From Ceratothoa steindachneri (taxonomy: Eukaryota > Arthropoda > Malacostraca > Isopoda > Cymothoidae), in NCBI GenBank assembly GCA_963969495.1, contig OZ018321.1, forward strand, positions 69,763,035 through 69,827,034: 64,000 bases of DNA, read 5' to 3'. Every line of letters begins with the position of its first letter. The stretch's first letter is position 1. The notes under the pieces are model-generated. The model was not told the DNA's origin, did no database searches, and was given only the letters and a program-made list of their open reading frames with translations. Positions 58,037 through 64,000 of the stretch are shown here, piece after piece. Both the position numbers and the translations under genes were made by a program.

Positions 58037-60850
58037 AAGTGTATCTCTGTCAGTACTTAGCAACTATTAAAGTGCGATTCGATAAATAGGTTTTGCCATA
58101 TTACCATATAAACTGAGCTTAAGGAAAGTAAAATTGTATAATGTCCACAGTCACATTGACATTTATTTATTCACGCTTCTGGGCGTCTCTATTTAAACTC
58201 CAAATCCCCATTCAGGATATAATTAATCTACGCTTTTTCATCATCTAAATAGGTAATTACGGACTGCAAACGGTTCCAGTTATCGCTTGTGGTGTTATAA
58301 GTTCAGCGTAAGAGTCGATTCGAAGCAATTCCCATTCCATTTCTCATATCTTTCCTCAGATAAGCCTGAATATCAGTTCACGCCAACACGTTCTTCCTCT
58401 GTGACCACCCTATCAACGTCATGTGCGAGATTCTCGCTTTCCCTAGGGTCTCCAAAATATACTGGAAGTGGAAAGCAGCAAGGAGACTTTCAAATCGTCC
58501 GCTACGATAAATAAATCATCAAACTATGATTGTTCAGCCAAAATCCTCATGATAATCTGACAGTGGGTTTATAGATATTGAGCTGCTCTGCTATTAGGAA
58601 ACTGGGTATTCAAACTAAGCGGGGTAAATTCAAGGTCAAAGTAGCCAGTATGTATGAGTTTTGTTAGCGGGTTAAAATGGGCGGGTGCGAAAGCTGAATT
58701 CAGTGGTAAATGCTAAGCTTGCCTGTAGTAAATCGGTATTCTCTTATCTCTTAGTGAAGCGATAATTTTGTACTTGTGCCTTTTTCACAGACAGTGTAGT
58801 GAATAAAAACGCGAGTGTCAGTCTAAAAATCGAGAGAGCTTTGTAAAGCGATAAATGAGTTTGTGCATTCATGTTTCTGCATACTATTTCACGTGAATAC
58901 TTTCGACCTATTTTAAATCTTGTGGCGGGGATTGAACTTGCTCCCTCCTCTTCGACATTTACCTTCTGACGGATATTATCCTTGTCAGACTAACAAAAGC
59001 GCCCTCTAGTAAGGTAAAGTGTCTGGCGAAGAATATTTTTTTTAGCTTGTGGTTGGAATAACTCCTAAGAAACGTTTTTCTACCTTGGTGATACGCTTTC
59101 TTTCACATGCCCACATCTACACAAACAAACGCACATCGTTACACACACACTTGGCGAGGATTTTTCCATTAATTTTTTCCGATACTCATTACGAGCTGAT
59201 GGAGACTAGATGAAAGAAACACGGGGCATAGCACGGAGAACCCTCTCCCATGGTAAAAACTATGGCGAGCTTAATATAGCGCTCGTCCGCCTGATCAATA
59301 TACACAATGGATATGCTGATATCTGGTTGATTGCCATGAATGTTGATTGCAAAGCACTCACCTCCACAAAGGCGGCAGAATGTTTAAGATGTATTAACCT
59401 ACATAAAGCCACAAACGCAACCACAGATTAAAACACATCGCAGCGTTATCCTTCGGTGCCTTGATCAATGGGTTGGGTGCACTCCGCGGAAGAAATTCAT
59501 AGGGAGGTTGTAAAAAATCACTCCTTGGCAAAGATCGCTGAGATTATCAAATTTATCGATTATAAACATGTATTAAAAATTATCTTTTCTGACACTGCTG
59601 TGACAAACAAAGCCCCGGAGGCTGATTTAATCCTCTTCAACTTCCGCGTTTGCCCTCAGCAGATCGAACGTGATGAATAGTTTATCGACCATCAGATGTG
59701 CTATAAATAGCAGGAGCACACCAGAGTCAACTTTCCCAGAGGAAAAGTCATTATCTGTCCCATATGCTCTGCTGATGGCAATCATGTTGGAGCTGCAATA
59801 GCACCTCCTTGAAGTGACTGAATTGCGCAGTGACCTATAAGACGCTTTACATGGCATGTATGGCTAAGAATGACTTATTAAGAATGAAATCTATTGAAAA
59901 GTGACAGGCTAAGAAGGCGAAAGCTATGCCAAGGCTGCAAAGCTTCCGTAGCGGAATCTCAGGGAAGCAAGACATACATGCACGTCGAGAATGAAAACTC
60001 GACCAAAATTATGTGTTGCATATATTATACTCACATCGCAAATCTCTCCTCTCCAGGGACTTTTGCAAAAAAGATTAATATAATGTTAAGGCATAATGGG
60101 ATACAAGAAATGTGATTTCCTGAAACACCACAGTCGGAAGAGATTCTTATAATTACTCTCAAACCACAATGCAAGAATAGTTTCCAGCATTGCCAGCAGC
60201 AGTTCCCTTCCCTGGCAGCGCAGTAGCCCTTCCCAGGGATCCTATGATGCAAGCTCAAGCGGCTAGAAACGCGAACACACGCACCGAGCATCAAAACAAA
60301 CTACAAGAGACAGAAACAGAGAATACACATACAAACTGAAATGGAGGTATCAGAGACTGAGTCTGCGATACCTATGGGAGGAGTGTGATCGCCCCGCACC
60401 CAGAAAACCAGGCAGCCTCAGAAACGTCCGAGATCTTAATCTTGTTGCAAGAGTAAATCTAGGCACTTATATCATTCAAGAAAAATTAACTTGAAGGTTT
60501 ACGCTGCCGATTGGTCCCCTTTTCCAAGTGAGAGGACTACCATCGATGTGTCTGACGGTATAAAAATTGGAAGATGCAAATGGGAATTCTCAACCGACGA
60601 CTGTTCAGAACGAGAAGTTGAAGAGGCTTTTCTCCGAGTCTTGATCAAACTGGCTCACGAAACTTTCGTATCTCTCACAGACTTGAATTCAGGAAAAAAC
60701 CCACAGGAAAATCTCGTACGCCATCATCCACTCCACAAGGGCCTAACCTTGAAAGAGAATAAGCCTTAAACTCATAAACAAACACGAATCTAACGTGAAC
60801 TGACAATGGACAAGCTAAAAATATTATATTTTATTTTCAGAGTAGTTTTA
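58030..60850. other. Region with plus-strand coding-like patches, unassigned
   Basis: Open plus-strand frames at 59210-59431, 59468-59680, 59894-60115 and 60491-60769 follow each other and could be remnants of an ORF1 upstream of the LINE at 61.3 kb; the last includes EREVEEAFLRVLIKLAHETF. No zinc knuckle or RNA-binding motif was confirmed. The part before 59200 is AT-rich and empty apart from one weak tRNA B-box-like match near 58925. Confidence 0.3.
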
Positions 60851-60857
60851 ATCTGAG

Positions 60858-61209
60858 ATTGCTCGGGGACGATAACACCGGACCTCTCCCCGAAAATTTC
60901 GTAAGGAAAGTTTTCTATCCTATCCGGTGCTATTTATCCTGTCCCCCAAAGTAAATACAATGTCCAACCGTTCGAGTTAAGATGTAATGTTAGCTAGTTA
61001 AGATTGGCGTCGACTACCAAACTAACATATTACATTTTAACTTCAACGGTTGTGCAGAGAAAAAAATACTTTAGGGTAATATAATAGAACAATGTGACCC
61101 TGACATTGTACTTACCTCAGAGAACAGGATAGAAAGACACGGATAGGATATAAAATTTTCCTTACGAAATTTTTCAGGGGCGGGTCCGGTGTTATCGTCT
61201 CCGAGCAAT
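60858..61209. mobile_element. Foldback (long-hairpin) element
   Basis: The left arm (60858-60993) is the reverse complement of the right arm (61022-61209): attgctcgg at the left edge matches ccgagcaat at the right, and atgtaatgttag faces ctaacatattacat at the 28-base loop. Landmarks such as acgataacaccggac and tatcctatccg recur in order. The right arm holds about 45 extra bases near the loop. Part of the right arm is repeated again at 61208-61293. It is a non-autonomous MITE-like structure with no coding capacity. Confidence 0.85.
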
Positions 61210-61329
61210 AGGATAATGCGACCCTATCATTGTATTTACCTCAAAGCACGGGATAAAGAGACACGGATAGGATATTAATTTTTCCCTACGAGGTTATAAC
61301 CAAAAGTCACAGTTGAGAACGATTTGACG

Positions 61330-62470
61330 GTTGTACAATTGCTGTGAAAGGGGGTGTTGAGCTCAGGATAATGATTAGACTAGACGAGTCATACTTAGCT
61401 CTGGATGTCCGTACGGCAGTGGGCACCTTGGTCCTGGTAACGAGGTACAAGTCCCAAAGGAGGGGATACTTTCTCCTCCTTAACTTCCTGCAGCTTTGTG
61501 GTCGTGGCAGAATCTTTCTTTTTGCCGGCGACTTCAAGGCAAGGAGTACTGCCTTAAATTATACTATAACCAACCGAGCAGGCACGAATCTCTAGACAAT
61601 TATTGACAGAAAAATTCTGACGAGAATTGGACAGAAGTTTTCGACATGCATAACACACAACACAAAACCGAAAATAGTGCTGACTAGCACTCTGTTCACA
61701 TACAACTACTTCATTCAATTGGCCCCTTCTGTCCATAGTAACCATTAGGCTATCTTTTTGAAAATTTCATATCACTCTCCTAGAATGCCAGATTTCCTCT
61801 CGCGCCAACTCGGATGCTTTTAAACAACTTGAAAATTACATTCCCAACCCTTTATTTATGCCCCCTTAGAAGAGATTGACGAGGAGTTGGACAAAATTAC
61901 CGATCATTTAATAAAAGCAGATAAGAAAGCCATTCCTCGAGATGAAAATAAAACACTTCCGGCCCCTTCATGGACCCCTAAAACGAAATCTCTCGAGTGG
62001 GAATCCAGGAAACGAAATATTACACACAGAAAAACACAACAGATACGCAACGAAATAATGACACTTATCAGGGCCCAGTAGAATGTACTTTGGGACAATC
62101 TGATAGACAGACTTAACTTCTAAAACAACTCACGTACATTCTAGCAGACCGTAAAGAAACTAAATGGAGGCAGACATAAATGTCAATAAAACCCAGACGT
62201 AACTATACAGTAATCACGAAGACTGAAAAACCGAAGAGGAGATCAGACTCTTCTGTCATCTATTTTTAAGATAACACCATAGGAAAATGACAGTTTCGAT
62301 AGAGACTTCGAGGGCAGAATAATTAACGAACTGAATGAACAGGATTATAGAAAATATCCTCACCATTATGTAACGCAGGAAAGAAGCATTGAGAAGTACG
62401 GCGATAAAATTACTGCCGAAGAACTCGCAAAAACTTTAAAATCATTACCTAAATATGAGGTCATATGTCA
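61330..62470 (+). pseudogene. Jockey-type LINE ORF2 fragment (endonuclease to pre-RT)
   Basis: Rightward: an endonuclease end with GRGRIFLFAGDFKARSTALN (61500-61560), where the catalytic Asn of GDFN is Lys; then TRIGQKFSTCITHNTKPKIV (61620-61680); the linker IDEELDKITDHLIKADKKAI (61870-61940) and LPAPSWTPKTKSLEWE; then INELNEQDYRKYPHHYV and ITAEELAKTLKSLP (62320-62450), which directly precedes the RT in this family. It stops there. Several stops and shifts are present. Confidence 0.65.
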
Positions 62471-62479
62471 TAGCTGTCA

Positions 62480-63285
62480 TATTTTAAGCCAGCTTACACT
62501 GGTTTGGTGGATTTCCGGCGCATCATGACATTATTAGTGAGGCTTTTCCTCCTCCACGTAGACGTGAACAGTATACACAAGCTTTATGGTAGCGATCATT
62601 TTCCTTTTAAATTATATTTTGTCAGCCAACTTTCTTCTGGGAAGCCAGGTGGGTGAGGCTTGGATTGGTCAGGTGGCCGTCCAATTTTTTTTCCATTCCT
62701 ACATGAGTGAATAAAATTCCTCTCACTTCTTTTCGTTTTTCATACCCTCCATTCCCTTGTTAGGCGATCTAGTGGGAAATAACCATCAGAGAAAAACGAT
62801 TTGGCTATAAGCATTAGAATGCATTCCATAAGATTTCATCCTGTGTGAACTACATCGGGAGAGGTACAAATTCTGTTTTTGTGTGGAGCATACTCGCCTC
62901 CCGTCTTGGCGTCTATATCTGTCTTTACTGATTTAGAAGACTATCCAAAAATTAAATAAAATGTAGAATCCTATTAAAAAATGGATCAGGGATAAGTCCT
63001 TGCAGGACCTCCAAGCTATCCTACAGGAATACTGGACCGTCGTGACAGTTCATGCGTTTAACCAAGATGATCCTTCCCTTAACATTTAATTCATGTCCCA
63101 TTGTCGCAAACAAAGAGCGACTTGAATTCACTTCCATAACCAGACATGTTTTCGCAAAACAACATGAAATTTGCATTCGCTGCTAGCGCGGATACCTTCC
63201 ATAGCCACAACGATATCCCGTACACTATACTTCTAGAAATAGGTGACTAAGGCATGAAATTTATTTTAGTTTTCTTCAAAGGATT
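62480..63285. other. Region without a supported gene
   Basis: No convincing family motif. A short QEYWTVVTVHAF segment near 63020 could belong to the following LINE fragment. Confidence 0.4.
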
Positions 63286-63289
63286 TGGT

Positions 63290-64000
63290 AGGCGATAACA
63301 TCACATTTTCCTGGCAAATATCCACCATGTTTGCTTTTGGCAAGCCAGACAGAGATCCTTCAAACCAATAGGCTTTCGCCTAATTTCTCAAAATTTCGAC
63401 GAGTGCAAGTTGATGGAGAAATTTATTCACCCTATTTTAACTTATTCGTTTGAAAATGAAGGTTGCCTGCAAGTATAGCTTATGCAAGTTCCACTCTTCT
63501 CAGATTATTTGGTCCGGTAAAAGATTGCTATCAACGAGGTATTCATCTGTGGAACGCTATGATAACGCATAGCGATGCGGCATCATTGAGCCACTCCATA
63601 CTGTGGTGGCGAAATATTGCCTACCAATTATGTATATTGTCCGAGTTCCCAAAAGCGCCTCGTTTCAGCGTAGAAGTTATTCTTATTGCCATGGCCAATA
63701 ATGCCCTTATCTCGTTGCTATCAGAAGATATTTTTCGCTATGCTCTATATAGATGACCGTTTCATTTATTTCGGTGCGGCATAAATTGCTACTTTGGAGA
63801 GTTTCCTCAAACTAGTAGTGAATCGCATCTTTCGTTAAGCCAAGCAAACGGGATTTGACTTTCTCTGGCCAAGAGTAAGATGTTGCACTTCAGCTGTCGC
63901 CATCCACGAATTCAACCAACTCCGCACCTCTTCGTAAAATGGACTCGCCTCGATAAGGTAGAGTCGCATCCTTTCCAACTCCAGGTAATGTTATCGACCA
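63290..64000 (+). pseudogene. LINE RT fragment (I/jockey group), runs off the window
   Basis: Rightward: GKPDRDPSNQ (about 63350); RCGIIEPLHT near 63580; FSVEVILIAMANNALISLL (63665-63720) in place of the usual PQGSVLS-led block; the catalytic box as LYIDD-like after a single-base change of frame near 63750; and finally KSKMLHFSCRHPRIQP (63870-63920). The order fits the RT palm. It may be the same family as the leftward LINE at 36.7-42.1 kb. The 3' part lies outside the window. Confidence 0.5.

Noticed and set aside
58921..58945. tRNA gene
   Set aside because: Only a B-box-like ggttcaatcc-type match on the minus strand; no A-box, anticodon arm or acceptor pairing.

Overview
The window is a repeat-dominated stretch of animal nuclear DNA, most likely from an arthropod. 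It is AT-rich and full of (TA)n microsatellites. It has no intact host gene, no bacterial-type operon and no confident functional tRNA. Nearly all recognisable coding sequence is decayed mobile-element sequence: a Polinton/Maverick, Penelope-like elements (PLEs), several LINE lineages, hAT and Tc1/mariner transposases, a decayed multi-copy arthropod gene and a Ty3-type gag. The arthropod assignment rests on this combination; the species cannot be named. All family names come from reading translations and motifs by eye; no database search was run.

The clearest single object is a 13.1 kb Polinton at 615-13695, with both ends readable. It has inverted terminal repeats starting AGTAGTAGTATT and flanking 6-bp target duplications (atgtcc / atggcc). 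Inside, leftward-reading remnants of an adenain-type protease, a major capsid protein, two unassigned element genes, a small basic protein and a packaging ATPase face a rightward protein-primed family-B DNA polymerase. All carry stops or frameshifts. Integrase was not recognised. The polymerase region also holds two families of short near-identical inserts with splice-site-like ends.

13.7-22.8 kb is mostly non-coding, with a jockey-type LINE tail, two candidate LTRs, an inverted tRNA-like pair and a 180-bp TA tract. 22.8-27.4 kb is a PLE complex: a head-to-head inverted pair, a downstream GIY-YIG domain ending in a well-formed hammerhead ribozyme motif, and a second PLE lineage. Inside it is a C-rich block with about six 79-bp tandem repeats. 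27.5-35 kb holds a candidate LTR, the decayed multi-copy gene and a hAT transposase of the ZBED5-like type.

36.5-44.9 kb is a long leftward LINE (gag-like ORF1, endonuclease, RT and RNase H remnants) split by an AT-rich satellite-like dimer. It lies next to a Ty3-type gag fragment, and related direct repeats bracket the whole block. 47.1-49.8 kb is two large degenerate arrays of a roughly 30-bp minisatellite. 50.2-51.8 kb is a 5'-truncated CR1-like LINE whose RT frame is still open for 378 codons, with paired hairpins and an 8-bp repeat tail. 53.6-64.0 kb holds Tc1 and jockey LINE fragments, another PLE tail with a decayed hammerhead, a foldback element and further LINE RT sequence running off the window.
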